A stretch of DNA of 64,000 nt, from assembly GCF_016808335.1 (NCBI RefSeq), contig NC_053145.1:496001-560000 (forward strand), read 5' to 3'. Positions 9,917 to 22,760 of this stretch are shown one piece after another. The stretch comes from Panicum virgatum. Taxonomy: Eukaryota > Streptophyta > Magnoliopsida > Poales > Poaceae. The position numbers and the translations under genes are program-made. Within the stretch, counting starts at the first letter, position 1. Every line of letters starts with the position of its first letter. Under the pieces are notes generated by a model. The model was not told where the DNA came from. It made no database searches and saw only the letters and a program-made list of their open reading frames with translations.

Positions 9917-12430
9917 CTCAAATTGAGGTATGTACGAATTTCCTCCCATGAGCCCCTTGTCATTCCATTGTTAGGACCATCTGATGAAGCTTCAGGTATT
10001 ACAAAAAAGGGACCAAGCTGTATCCACTAAAGAAATTTCAGTTAGACATTCTAGATGTTATTAGTGCAAAATTTGTCACCTTAAACTGAGGTTCAGTATG
10101 TCATATAAATTAATTTATTGAAGCAACTAAACCTTGCAAATCCACATGCTACTATAACGTTTATAGGATACTACAATCGATTAAGATGGAATGCTTATGA
10201 AGATTCCTAATCTGAACCAACATTGACATGTTTTTTAACTGGTATTAAGTTCATTATTGTTCTACACTATTACTATTGAACTTTGTTGGAGTAATAGCAG
10301 CTAGAGGATGAGCTGCTATAGACAACAATCAGAAAGAGAATTTACCTTCCTGGCTGTTTGGTGAAGATCCACCTATCTTGTAGTATAGTATCGTTGAAAG
10401 AGCATTGTTGGAACAGGTTTCATAAACATCACTTATGAAAAGACATTATCCCCACAGTTGCAATTTGAACAGTTCGCAAATGAAAAGAAAAGAAGTGAAT
10501 CATTCAAACTATGATCATAAATGGCCTAAAAAAATTCTGATCATAAGTCAGGTAATATTTGCTAACCTCTGTAATTGGCACATAGAAAAGGTTGATTATT
10601 ATATTCGGTAATGGAACAAAAATACAACTATTACCATTTTAAATAGACATATAACTATCTGACCTTTTAGAAAGGATAACATTGTATTCTGTCACAAAGC
10701 AGTTGATAAATTCCAGTATAGTAATGACAGAAAAAGATCGCAATATGATATTGACATGATCACCAGAAAGACAGAAATTGTGACAAACCACAATTCATTT
10801 ATGCGTAAAAATATTATGTATAAGATAAGCTTGCTATATGCCTGTAAGAACTAACCCGTTTAGCCATAAGCAAAACATGTTGCTTTCGTTCTCTGAAATA
10901 TAATTGGAATTACGGGCTTGACTGCATCATGGTACATCTGTTCATCCCATAAGGTAGTCAATAAAAATTAAATGATGATTGTTGAGAAATGTACACTATG
11001 CACAAAAATGGAGAAACCTCAAATGTTAATAAGAAAATTGGTACTATGGACTTAAACCCTGTTTGGACTTAATTAGGGACAGCAACTTGGGCCGACAAGA
11101 GAAAGAGCAATACCTCATCATTCGAAACATGTTCATCCAGAACAGCATCGATACGAAATTAAAAAAAAGAAATGGCTGAAGGAAGGCTGACTGAAATTCG
11201 AGGTAACCTTTTGCTGAGAGGCAACCTGAAAGATGTTCCTTATGTGAGAGTAAGACTTAAGTTCGGTCAAATCTATTTTCAATGATACCCATGACATTAT
11301 GTGTTTCTGTTTGGTACTCAGTACACCCAAAGGTCGTTACTTCTCCAATGACCATATAAGACATCCCCCATGAAATAAAACCTGCATTGAAAGAAATGGC
11401 TGAAATATCTTTTCTCAAACATGGTAATTGTACAGTCATGTAGCAGGCAGTATGGAGAAAACATTTTGATCTAACTATTTTAAGGGATACTTAAATTTTG
11501 GATAAAAAGGTTTCTACGAATACTGCAAAAAACATTGAGTAAGCACGACATGTATAACTGAAGCACATGTATAAGATTTAACTCAATGTAACAGCTGGTT
11601 CGCATAATCAAGCAATCATAAGCAGGTAATCCACCGTTCTAAAAAGGGAGAAAAGACGGACAGGTAGTACCTCGGGGTAGGGGGCATTCATTCTGGAAAT
11701 GGAAAATGATTTCTGGTGTGCGCTGATCTGTGGCATACACCTAGTTACACGATAGAAAGGCCATGACCAGAAGTGAAAATGATAATACAACTGAACCAGC
11801 ATGCTACAATGGACGGTACAACTGAAAATGCAAAGATTAATTTCTGAAACCTGGTCATCATAATTTCTAAAAGCTGGTCGAGAATAATCACAAGAGATTA
11901 TACACTCAAAAGGCCATGGTGGACGGGGGAAGGACGGTAGGAGGGAGAGGAGGTGTTGTGGCCTCCATGGATGCTGTTCCGCTCGCCTGTGAAGTTGCCG
12001 GAGGGCCCGTCCGCGTCGGCCCAGAGCACCTCGCCGGAGGTGCCACCGAGGTCGGGACGTCGGGCTAGGCGACACCCCCGTGCCGAGCAAGCCCAAGGCC
12101 CTGGCGCCGCTACCCCGCCGCCGAGGATGCTGTAAGTGCCACTGCCGCGGGTCGCACAGGTGCTTGCGGTTGTGGATCCACGAGCGTGGCTGCAGCCCGG
12201 CGGCCGTCCATCAATCCATCGGGGAGCGGACGGGCGGTGACCAGCGGCAGCGATCAACCAGAGGGGGAGGAGTCGCAGGTGTAAAGGGCCTCATGGGCAG
12301 ACCAATCATGCGGGCTTGGTTGCAGCGGCGGCGGCGGCCGCGCTGCAGAGCGGGATGTGATGCAGAATTGCAGATCGAGAGGGACGTGTGGCCAAGGGAG
12401 AGCAGTTGCAGCAATTTGATAAGCATTTAC
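9917..12430 (-). other. Unresolved patch of exon-like segments, possible decayed or host gene
   Basis: A GC-rich block at 11900-12390 could be a first exon or CpG-rich leader for the minus strand. Downstream on that strand are short open segments with good splice signals: 10017-9917 (CAG before, GTAAAT after; contains GMTRGSWEEIRTYLN), about 10430-10338 (donor AAG|GTAAAT; contains ALSTILYYKIGG) and about 10893-10856 (TTTCAG before; ERKQHVLLMAKR). The phases of the last two pairs do not join in any way I tried, so I cannot assemble a product or name a family. It may be a broken gene, a mis-read set of chance frames, or a gene needing transcript evidence. Confidence 0.2.
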
Positions 12431-13567
12431 TCAATTTTAAATTTCTCTTAGTTTCCATCATAGTGTTATCATATTGTATTTACTTAATTATAAAAAATAG
12501 ATACTTTCAGGGCCGATCGATTATCAGAACAACTTCGATCATATTTGTTAGTGTTAAATTTGAATAAAATATTTTAAATATAAGTATGTAGGTGAATGGT
12601 CCCACCAAAAAATGTTTACCTTTATTCACAAAATAACAAACATGACTAGTTTGAGTGATGTAAACATTCGTGCCCATATATCGTTCAACTCATACTTCTC
12701 CTAAGTTTTATTTTGGAAATTTAAATAGTAATCACACTCATCAACTATTTTTTTGAAGAAAAAAAAATAAAATGCTGCATAGGACTTGTGGCTATGTGTT
12801 TTACGAGTAGGACTATTGGCACACCAATACCTCAACATTAATTTAGTAATCCTTTGGAAACATCAATTTAAATAATAACCTATTTTTAAAATACAACAAT
12901 TGATAAAGATTTCCAAATTTTAGTAATAAAGGCACTAACATATCAGTGATCGATTCACAACTCATCATATAGTTAAGTGTCTGTTTTTACTCAGTTGTGT
13001 AATCACTGTTCATCCGTGCTAGTGAAATTGGAGCCTAGCATAGATAAGTCATCCATGCCAGATAACTTTTCATAGAGACTATTCTTGTTCGAAAATTAAT
13101 GGCTATCCATAGAGACTTGTATATGGACATTATTGGGTTTGCGAAAAGACCTACGATTTTTTAATTGAAAAGCTTTTGACTTGATGTGGTTTTTACATTT
13201 AAATAGTTGATCAAAATTTAAGAAAATAGAAGCTAAAATCAATAAAACTCCATATAATTGAGCAAAATGATATATAGGTGGGATGGTAGGAATGGATCAT
13301 GTGAGGAGAGAGGTTGTAGGTTCAAATCCTAGAACTAGAAATAACATGTACTTTTTTTTTTGGCGAATTTTTGATTTTTTTTCTAACAATGGTGCTGACA
13401 CGCAACAATGTAATATTGGTACTCTCCATGCTAACTTGCAACAAGTCTCAATAAAGATATCCTTACACATGCTAGCCCAGCAGTAGGTATGGATAATATG
13501 CACTATAAGTGTTAGTCGCATTGATCAAGGATTGTAGTAACTAGTCTTTATTATTAATAAAACATAT
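12431..13567. other. AT-rich intergenic stretch
   Basis: No coding region with a recognisable product is present. A short segment at 13279-13330 has weak tRNA box A and box B resemblance followed by a T-run, but it does not fold as a tRNA by inspection. Confidence 0.4.
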
Positions 13568-14021
13568 TTTTCATATGTGTTTGCCCTTGTGATATTAGCT
13601 AGAAAGCCAGATGTAAGATATGAATGTTTCCTTGTAACATTACAGATGTATCATTATTTTGTGTTACTATATAAGAAATGTGTCTGTGCAGGTTTTTACA
13701 CCTTTTTAGTACCGTCTTTGTAACACTTTAGGTGTAACATTAGTTCTGTGTTACTATAATCTTTATCAGTAACACAACTTTACAAACCAAACGCTTTTCA
13801 TATGTGTTTGCCCTTGTGATATTAGCTAGAAAGCCAGATGTAAGATATGAATGTTTCCTTGTAACATTACAGATGTATCATTATTTTGTGTTACTATATA
13901 AGAAATGTGTCTGTGCAGGTTTTTACACCTTTTTAGTACCGTCTTTGTAACACTTTAGGTGTAACATTAGTTCTGTGTTACTATAATCTTTATCAGTAAC
14001 ACAACTTTACAAACCAAACGC
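13568..14021 (+). repeat. Perfect 227-bp direct tandem duplication
   Basis: 13568-13794 is repeated immediately at 13795-14021 with no difference that I can see, from tttcatatgtgtttgccc through aaaccaaacgct. Each unit holds several gtaacatta/gtgttact phrases in opposite orientations, and related phrases continue to about 14110, so the duplicated DNA may itself be a transposon end. Perfect identity implies a recent event or an assembly duplication. Confidence 0.9.
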
Positions 14022-14570
14022 TGTGTGTTACTAGATTTGTTGGAACACTTAATTTTGTGTTACTGTAAAACTTCTTTGTAACATATTGACATATGTATTA
14101 CAAGAGTGTATTACAATATCTATGCTTTGTAGTAGTGCGGAGACGGCGGCGCCGGGAGGGGCGCGGAGAGGAGCGGGGACGGGATGCAGAGGAAGGCAAC
14201 AGGGAGACTGGAGCATTGGTGTGGCGCATTGCAGTTGCGGGGACCAGAGACTGGAGAGCCGTCGGGGAGGCCTCCAGGAGGGAGAAGAAAGCCCCCTGTG
14301 CTGAGATATTTATTGGAACAGTAACACACGAGTAGAGCAAATGTGAACAGTAGATTTACCATCGGATGCTCTAAATCATTTTTACTATCATGGCCACCCT
14401 GAAAGAGCACCGAGTGGTGCGTGATTAACATATAGAAATTTGCCAGTGGAGTATGGCCCTGATGGTAACTATATACGAGAATTGCCTGAATGTGAATAAT
14501 TGCTCCATCTTGGCTTATTTGTGACAATTAGGAAAGATGTACGTGCCACAGGCACGTATTTAATTTTTCT
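14022..14570. other. Intergenic stretch with a short GC-rich patch
   Basis: A GC-rich patch at 14130-14300 is open in several frames on both strands. None of the frames resembles a known protein. The rest is ordinary AT-rich DNA. Confidence 0.4.
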
Positions 14571-14599
14571 TCCATCAAGCAATGATATTATTTATTTTC

Positions 14600-14960
14600 T
14601 TTTCAAAAATAATACACATCTTTTTTCCTTCTATAAAATAATGATGTCAATTAATATCCTTCCAAAACCATCAAGCAAAGATGCCATTTATTTTTCTTCT
14701 AAAAATAACACACGTCTTCCTTTTCCTTCCATAAACAATGATGACAATTATTATCTTTCTAAAAGAAAAAATATCATGAATTATGGGTGAATGCATGTGC
14801 AAAGGAAAGTATGTGTATACTAAAGGAAAGTAATACATTAATACACGTCTTTATTTTCCTTTCATAAACAATAATGTCAATTATTATCCTTCTAGAGGAG
14901 AAAATGACGTGAATTATGGGCCAATTTATGTGTAAAGGAAAGTATTTGTGTGGTAAAGGA
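14600..14960 (+). repeat. Degenerate tandem repeat, period about 132 bp
   Basis: The phrase (t/c)acacgtct...ttcc(t/a)ttccat(a)aacaat(a/g)atg(t/a)caattattatc...atgaattatggg recurs at about 14610 (partial), 14707 and 14839, the last two in step for at least 115 bases including aaaggaaagta(t). Each unit contains a cluster of ttcctt or aaggaaag. Confidence 0.7.
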
Positions 14961-16140
14961 AAGTTCATAAAATATAAATTACACGAACTAAATGCCAGCA
15001 ATGTGATGATTTGATTCACCTCTATCACGATTGGCAAGTACTCCGATGACCATCACGAAGTTATTGCGGAGTTCAGCATCAATGAGTTTGGCACCTATTG
15101 TTTGGTCAAAATCCGTTACAATGCGTAAGAATCTAATACGACTTTTAGAAAAAATAATATTTACATACCTAATACCCAAATCAATAATAATTCATAGAAA
15201 AATTTAAAATTCAAACTTAGAAATCCATAAGATATATCTCCCTTGTGAAGAACGGATCAAACGAACACCTTGGGATCGCAGGGCCGATAGAAGCAACAAC
15301 CACGATCAAGCCGACTCGTGAACCATGTGGCATCTCAAGGGCATCAACCATGTTCTACTACTACTACTACCAAGAATTTTTGGAGTTGAAAGGAATGCGC
15401 CTGCACTATGTGTGACACATGAATGCTATTACTTGTATATATATGCACAGGGAGCCACCCGCATCAATGGCAAGTATAAGGATAGAAAACATGGTTGGCT
15501 AATCTATTTCCTTAATTAATGGGATAAATATTAGAAGGTTAACACAAATCCGACCTCCTATCCCCACATAGCCGGCCAATCCCTTGCTAATATGTTTCCT
15601 TAATTGATGAGGAAAATATTGAAAGGATGTCAAACATAAAAGGAAGGATTATCACCTCACAACCAAAAGGAAAGAAATAAAAAGATTTTAGAATGTTGAA
15701 CATGTTTTACCAAAATATCATTGTCGCCTGGTATACAAACAATGGAAAGTAATAAGTCTTACCAAAATATTATTGTCGCATGGTATACAAATAATGGAAA
15801 GTAATAAGTGAGTACAAGGGTGGGTAGATGAAAGTGCTTGGTGTAAAAAGTATTAGGATTTTGGTAGAAACATTTTGCTTCTATCAAAAAATGGGTCTCC
15901 ACCCCCTTTCGTCAAAACTTTGGATCTGACAAGTGGGTCCTCCGTGAGAGGTAAGGTGGGCCTAACTTTGGTGAAAATTGTTTTCAATTGTTTCAACTTT
16001 TATAGTATAGATTGAAGTAATAGGTCAACTTCTAGAGATGACGACAAACTGGAAACCTAGGCTCCAGATTGGAGCATTTCCTTGTCAAGCAGAGCATGGT
16101 TGTCCTGAGTGCAGTTACACAGTCTACATTTGTACTGGGT
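14961..16140. other. Intergenic stretch left of the nested retrotransposon block
   Basis: No supported gene. A short direct repeat occurs at 15708-15755 and 15765-15808 (taccaaaatat(c/t)attgtcgc(c/a)tggtatacaaa(c/t)aatggaaagtaataagt). The stretch ends at the TSD ggttg (16141-16145). Confidence 0.5.
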
Positions 16141-16145
16141 GGTTG

Positions 16146-16644
16146 TGTTTACAGCCAGATTTGGCAGCTCAGAGGTCGACCGGTCTGACCGGTCGGGCCG
16201 ACCGGTCTGCTCGGTTTTAGTCCGAGTAGGAGTTGTTTTATTTGTGGAAACTTTGTATAATCCAACTTGGAGAAGGGGTACGACTTCCCCGTCCTATAAA
16301 TATAAAGGCTAAGGCCGATTGAGGTATTCCTAATCGAATCAATACAAAATACATCTACTTTTTGTTCCTCTCAAACCCTAGCTTTTCCAAACCCTAATTT
16401 GCCATTCTTCTCGCATCCCGGTGATGTTTGAAGGCGTTCTGAGTGGCCTTGCCGACTTCAGGGCAACTCTAGCTACGCGAGCTCTGACGGGGTCCCTCCC
16501 GAGCTCGTGTTCCTAGGTCTACGTGGCGTTCTGCACCCGACCGGTCAGACCGGTCCACCCAGGGCACTGCTGGTGTCGATCGTTTTGACGATCATTCGCG
16601 CGTTCTAGCGCATTCAAGTGTGTTGGCGCGATTCTGTGTCAACA
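16146..16644 (+). repeat. Element 1 5' LTR
   Basis: 499 bp, TGTTTACA...TGTCAACA. It contains a TATA-like cctataaatataaa (about 16292) that fits a U3 promoter, and two clusters of ACCGGTC repeats (16178-16212 and 16537-16556). It matches 37217-37655 plus 62696-62786. Confidence 0.93.
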
Positions 16645-16651
16645 TACTTTT

Positions 16652-16669
16652 TGGCGACTCCGCTGGGGA
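16652..16669 (+). other. Element 1 primer binding site
   Basis: tggcgactccgctgggga begins seven bases after the 5' LTR. Its complement ends GGAGTCGCCA, the 3' end pattern of a plant tRNA-Arg with CCA. The tRNA identity is from memory of the arginine acceptor stem. Confidence 0.7.
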
Positions 16670-16762
16670 AAGATTAATCTGGTTTCAAAAACCGATCTAA
16701 TCTAGTCCTCGCAGAAGATGGGCTCTTCAGAGAATTGAAAGGGAAACATCATCACGACTACG

Positions 16763-19127
16763 ATGGAGTAGCTCACTGAAGAGGGGCGCAAAGCCTACCT
16801 TCTTGTGGAGGAGCACGTCAAGGCTCAATTCCTGAAGGGCTTCAAGAAGGATCGTGGTGGCCTCGTCAAGAGGGTGGAGGAGTTCGTACTGTCGTCTCTC
16901 AAGCTTAACAAGGATAAGGTTGAAGAGATACCCAATGTAAGCCTCTCTCCCTCTGATATGTTTAATAAGATGTCATCCATGATGGATCAAAAGATTGTTG
17001 CTGCACAAGCCGCTGCGGGTGATGTTTTAATTAAGTTGAGTAATGATATTGATGAGCTTAAAGGCAAAAAACCTATGTCAGATCCTAACTCTTCAGATCC
17101 GAGTTCGGCTACCCTTGAGTTCACATCTGAACCATTCTATGCTATGCCACCGAACTCATTCCTAGGGCAAACCCCGCCACCGTCGACCGTGTGCACTGCA
17201 CCTACCGGACCGGTCCCACAGACCGGTCAGACCGGTCTGACCGGTCACACCAGTTACTCAGTGCCGTCGCCGACGCCTCTCGAAACAATTCCAGGTTCGG
17301 CTGCCCCTGGCCGAACCAATGAGCTATTACTGTATACACCACATCGTACCACTGCTGTAGCAGGGGGTCACAAAGATCTGGGCCTAACCAACGACCGATC
17401 CCAAATTCTTCACAGACAATGACACATGGAAATCCGAATGCACATCGTCGATTTTCTGAGTTTTATACCATCCAGCACTATAAAGTCGATCTCCTTAAGT
17501 TCAAAGATCTGGCTAATGCGATTAAGAGTAAGCTTGGGGTGGATATTGGTACTATGCGTTTATATCAAAAACCTTATCCTGCTGAGTTTGATTTTGTTTC
17601 TTTTCCTACTGGTTGGTGTATTCCTGAGTTTACTAAATTTAATGGTGATGATTCTCGTACAACTTGGGAGCACTTTAGTCAATATGTCTTGCACTTGGGA
17701 GAAGTCGGTTTCAATGATGCTTTGCGTGTGCGTTTATTTTCTTTATCTTTGACTGGAACGGCTTTCTCTTGGTTTTCCTCGCTTGCTCCTAATTCTATTC
17801 GCAATTGGGCTCAGTTGGAGCATAAGTTTCATGATCACTTCTTTAGTGGGGAAACCGAAGCAAAATTGTTGGATTTAACATCGATTAAGCAAGGCCGTGA
17901 TGAGTCTGCTTCGGATTATTTTAAAAGGTTTCAAGAAATTAAAAATTGGTGTTTTAGTTTGACAATTTCTGAGAAAGATTTGGCGGATTTGGCATTTAAT
18001 GGCTTGCGTTCTTATTTGAAAGAAAAACTTGAGGGCTTTGAGTATCATACGGTGAATTTCTTGCAAGTCAAAGTCATAGGTTTAGAGTTTAAGCTTAAAA
18101 ATGCCAAGGATACTTTCAAGCCTCATCGGTCCAACACACATATCCTTGATCATGATTCGGATAGTTCGGACGATGATAGCAATGAAGTATACACTGCCGA
18201 ATTTGTTTGGCCATCAAAGGCCAAACCCGGTTCAGTTCCGTCTCTCAAGCCGATTCAAAAGAATCAGCAAGAGGAACTGAAATTTACGTTTGATGTTTCT
18301 AAGTGTGATTAGATTTTTGATGAATTACTTAAAAACGGTAACATCCGATTGTCACATGCTATTCCATCTCCCGATGAGCTCAAACGACATGCGTATTGTT
18401 AGTGGCATAACTCTACATCTCATGCTACTAATGATTGTAATGTTTTCCGTCGACAGGTACAATTGGCCATTAATGAAGGACGATTGGTACTTTCTGAGAT
18501 GCAAATTGATAAAGCTCCTTTCCCTTAAACAATCCAAAGGTGCTCATTCGGCCGGAACAAGCCGAAGGAGCTAAGGGGAAGAATGTTGTCATCGGTGATC
18601 CAAGACCGATGAATACAAGTGACAAGATTCTTGCCAGGGAGGTTATCAAAGAGAAGGCTGATGACGGCAAGGATACTCTGAAGATCATCATCAGAAACCC
18701 AAGGCTCGGGGGGTCAAGGAAGCTCTCCATTAGAAAATCGATCTGCTGCTCAGGCATGACCGGTCAGACCGGTGTCTCCGACCGGTCAGACTGGTCCGAC
18801 CGGTCAGACTGGTGCCTCCAACCGGTCAGACCGGTCTGGTGACCGTCCCCGGACTTTCAAGCCAAAGCGTTCGGAAGTGGGTACTTGGAAGACCAACGAG
18901 GTGAAGGTGCAGGGAAGAGATGCTAATCAGAAGCCCACCTTCAACCAGTTGTTGAAAAAGTACACAAAGGCTGTTAAGAAAGATCGGCCACTAAAAAAGA
19001 AACTGCGATCACCACCGCGCCAAGATCGTCCAGTGTCCCCAAGGAGGGAATCCAGCAGGCGCAGAGGTGATGTTGTCACATTGTATCCTTCCCAGAAGAT
19101 GTATGCCACCATGCCATGGGTGCCACC
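16763..19127 (+). pseudogene. Element 1 gag, N-terminal and central part, broken
   Basis: The likely start is ATG 16763, but codon 3 is TAG (16769-16771). The frame then reads open (VEEHVKAQFLKGF) to 17422, where it shifts by one base into the ORF from 17419 (overlapping ATGA). 17600-18110 encodes the capsid-type retrotransposon gag domain (FTKFNGDDSRTTWEHFSQY, LRVRLFSLSLTGTAFSWF, RWAQLE-like and YFKRFQEIK motifs). Stops follow KCD (18310-18312) and in the AYC*WHN motif at about 18399, then a frameshift near 18527. Linkers at 17195-17250 and 18757-18842 are built of ACCGGTCAG repeats. The coding region is cut at 19132 by Element 4 and resumes at 32088. Confidence 0.85.
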
Positions 19128-19132
19128 AGCGT
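19128..19132. other. Target-site duplication of Element 4 (left copy)
   Basis: agcgt here is repeated at 32083-32087 directly after the right end of Element 4. In Element 1 it lies within gag, so removing the insertion plus one copy rejoins the gag frame. Confidence 0.9.
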
Positions 19133-20246
19133 TGTAGGGTCGAGATGGCGAACTAGAGCGGGGGGGGGGGGGGGGGGGGTGAATAGTCATTTCTAAAACT
19201 AATTGCGCCGGCTAACTGAAACTTATGCGGAATTGAAACTATTCTCTTAGCCAAGACTTCACCCCTCTAACTATGACTCTAAGGCACCTCCAAAAAGATC
19301 CTACACAAAGTAAATGGAGTGCCAAGCTAGCAAGAGCTCTCCTAACGATTCTAATACTAAGCCACACAAGCCTAAGCACTAGTACTTCACAAACCGGGGG
19401 GAGCTCCTACACAATTCTAATGAGCAAAAGCACAAAGCCAAACCTAAGCTCACTAGATGCTCAAGGACAATGATACACAATCCAAACCCAAGAGCTCAAC
19501 TTTCTTAGCTACACAATCTAAGCAAGAGCAACTAATTAAGCTACACAAGCTAACTAGTTACACTAGGATCTCTACTTCTTGCTACACAACCAAGAAGATG
19601 ATTAGCAAGCTATACAAGCTAACTAATCACTAGAGAGCAACTACACAAGCACAAGATATATATAAATGTAAATACAAGGCTTGTGATTTGGAGAATGCAA
19701 ACCACCGAGAAAAGTAGACAAAATTGACACAATGATTTTTATCCCGAGGTTCACTTGGTTGCCACCAAGCTAATCCCCGTTGAGACAAGCTCCAAGGTTG
19801 TCGCCGATCCTCTTGCTAGTGGTGACTCTCAAGTCACACTCTCCCACATGGAGTGCTCACACTGAGCTCTAGCACATGATCCGGCCAGACCACTTGTTGC
19901 TCTTCACGTCTCGCTCAACTAGAGTTGCTCTTCGCGGCTCCCGCGTGGTGAGCACAATACCCCTCACAATCTCTTCTCCGGAGCACCGCACAATCTTCTT
20001 GCGGGCTTCAACGGATCCTCTTGCCACCAAGCCATCTAGGAGATGGCAACCTCCAAGAAGAACAAGCACACCGGTTTGCAACATGATCACCTAGTGCCAC
20101 TCGATGCAATCTCTCAAAGCAATCGCACTAGAAGCCTCAGTCGATCGGATGATTACTATCAAGTTTGAGTGAGTAGAGGGCGCTCAAGCACTATCACACA
20201 AGGACACCAAGTCCCCAAAGTTCTCAGCAACCTCAAATGGCCGGCC
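19133..20246 (-). repeat. Element 4 left LTR, first segment
   Basis: Starts tgtagggtcgagatgg and includes a 20-G homopolymer (19160-19179), which is prone to sequencing error. Many short repeats of ctacacaa and (ac)taagct occur. The LTR is interrupted at 20246 by Element 5 and resumes at 29220. Confidence 0.85.
20242..20246. other. Target-site duplication of Element 5 (left copy)
   Basis: cggcc precedes the left LTR of Element 5 and recurs at 29215-29219 after the right LTR. Confidence 0.9.
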
Positions 20247-21577
20247 TGTTGTCGGTCAAAACCCACCGGCGAGTAGCGACAGGCAACACGAAGAGCCGGG
20301 AGGCTGCCGAGGCACTGGCTGGCACCGGTCCCTCGGTCAACAGCCTAGATCCTGGCACACGCCGACGCTTTCGGAGATGCAGGGCGTGCCACCTGACCTA
20401 TACCCGATCAGAAAGGTGCGAACATGCTTTCGACGATTTGCCTGCATGCATAAACACGTGTAAATATTAGTCCGAGCCGTGGTCAGCTCCTCGGGACGAC
20501 TCTTGCATCGGCTTTTAAAGAGCCGATCGAGTCCCGGTGTCAGATCAGATCTATATATATCCGGATATTGACAGTTAAAATAGATAACAGTAAAACTTGC
20601 TTTAATTAAATCTAGTTGATCCAATCCACGATGGTTAAAGCTTCACTACTAGATCGGATCATCCTACACGTAATTGGGCCTAACGAGCATGATAGATGGC
20701 TAAACCCTAACTAGAACGGAGGCCTAAGAACTAGCAAGAGTCGGTTCCCGGAACAAATCCCCATTAAGGCCAAAACAAAGCATCTGACATACCACCGGAA
20801 CATCCAATCTGTTTGCAAGGCCTAATCTAGTAGATATTTAGCCAATTCTCATGGAACAAGAACAAACCGTAACAGATCGGATCTACTAAATAAAACAAAG
20901 CAAGGTATTATCTCCGCTCGACTAACTCTACGTAACGAGAATTAGCATAAGATTAGAACATGATCGTACAGAGATATCATGATGTTCACAGATAATAAAC
21001 AAGTAAGCGCATAATGAATCTACTAAAACATGCTGCGAAACATCAGGATAACTAGCATCACTCTCCATCAAAAATGCTTCAGCACGAGTAATACCAAGAT
21101 AGAAGAAAGAACAATGGCGCCTTGATCGCGAGGGGCAATCAGGGCAGCATGGCACTTACTTGGATGAAACCCTAGAATTAGGGGCGGCGGTGCGCCGAGG
21201 TGTTGTTGCAAAACGTGATGACGTTCTTCTTTTATGAATGTCATAGGGTGCATATTTATAGTCTTGTAGACTTGACGACCAAGTTAAACAAAACCTAGTC
21301 CAATACGAAAACTAATCTATCTCTAATGATTACATATAAAGAGAGCCCATCGGCTCCCGACGCACACAGATAAGAAGAGCCCATCGGCTCTTGGCATGGA
21401 CCACAATCGCCTCTTACCTGGACAATCTGTATAGGCCCATCGGCAGCTTCGGACCATATCCTTCTCGACCAAATTCTGGTGGTAACACAGCCGATTCACA
21501 AGCCTTCTTTAATTTCCGCACTAAGCCCAACTTGTTCTCGGCCCATTAATTAACCCTGTTAATTTATGGCGATAACA
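20247..21577 (-). repeat. Element 5 3' LTR (left copy)
   Basis: 1331 bp, TGTTGTCGG...GATAACA, aligning throughout with 27880-29214. It carries several gcccatcggct phrases near 21345-21440. Confidence 0.92.
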
Positions 21578-22760
21578 CATGCCCCCCAAGTTTCAAAGTA
21601 TGAATGCTTTGAAACTTTGTATAGTCGACGCCTCAATCTGCATGATGGACTCAGCGCCTCGGCTCTTCTAATGCTGCTCTTCTGATAGCTGATGCTTTAC
21701 TGATAGCCGACGCAAAGAAACAAATCGACTTTACTCCTCCTGCTAAATAACTTGGATCTTTTGAACAGAAAATATCTTCTCTCCTCAAATGATTCTCTCA
21801 AATCACTCAATGTGTATGATTCCTCACCAAAGCATTATATTGCCTCCTTTCTCCCTATCTCTAGTATGGCTTTTTGTGGAGTTCAGGGTAGGGAATGACG
21901 AGGTAGCATACTCGGGCCGCACATGTTGCAAAGTCAAAGACCGGATCCAATAGAGAAAGCAAGTCATACAATCAGATCAAGATGTGCACGTGTGTGGAAT
22001 TTTTGTGGCTGGAACTCGCAGCCCCCTTTTGCAGAACTCTCCCTTTTATCTTTTGCTGAGATATGAGCTGTCTTTCATTTTTCTTTCTTTTTTTTCTTCT
22101 TATGCTTTTTGGGGCACGGACATTTATATTTTTTCTTATTTTTTTTACATAGCCCAAATCTTTCTACATGATGAATATAAAGAGTCCTGTCAAAAAAGGA
22201 ATGGAGCATTTTTATGGATGGAAGGCATATACTTGCGTAACTTCCAGTGTGGAAGTCAGCATATGAGTGGTTGAGTACATGGAGTGTATGTGATCTTGAT
22301 CTTAAAAATATGAAGCGAATCTCACAAGGATCGCAAAGAATTTGACAATGGTCAATGCAAACACAAGCAGCATATGTATAAAGGTTTTAAATGTGGATAT
22401 ATGGCTCTGATAGGAATTTAGCATATCACTGAGGAGCTAAGCTATTTAAATTCAAAATTCCCAAGTATTTTGCAGTAAGAAATAAATTTTGCTCATCATA
22501 CCGGTATCAGCAGTGTTGGCGGCATTGGCTATTTGTTGGTGATCTCCGGTAGCTTCCCGATGCTCTCAACAATTGGTCGATAGAATAGATCCTGTTCTTT
22601 TTTTATATGCTGGAGGTGATGGCAATGCATCGGCTTTCCTCACTGTCCCTTGAGGCGATGGCAACATATCAGCTCCCCACACTGTTCCTGGAGGTGATGG
22701 ATTTCAACTCAACGTGTTGGCCTTTTATAATACAGCCAGATGGATTTCATCGGGCTCTTG
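21578..22760 (-). other. Element 5 non-coding 3' internal region
   Basis: Lies between the integrase stop and the 3' LTR. It contains the purine tract (complement of 21580-21592) and T-rich tracts near 22080-22150. A threefold tandem phrase (ggaggtgatggcaatgcatcggctttcctcac-like) occurs at 22612-22700. No gene is seen. Confidence 0.6.

Noticed and set aside
11608..12451. Overlapping ORFs up to 162 residues on both strands
   Set aside because: No recognisable motif. Listed only as part of an unresolved patch.
13279..13340. tRNA-like box A and box B followed by a T-run
   Set aside because: No cloverleaf can be drawn by eye, and the acceptor stem does not pair. At most a SINE fragment.
19160..19179. 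Run of 20 G
   Set aside because: Noted as a homopolymer inside an LTR. Length is unreliable and no function is implied.
20928..21253. Minus-strand frames in the LTR of Element 5 (also at 28565-28890)
   Set aside because: Identical frames in both LTRs reflect the LTR repeat. No known protein.
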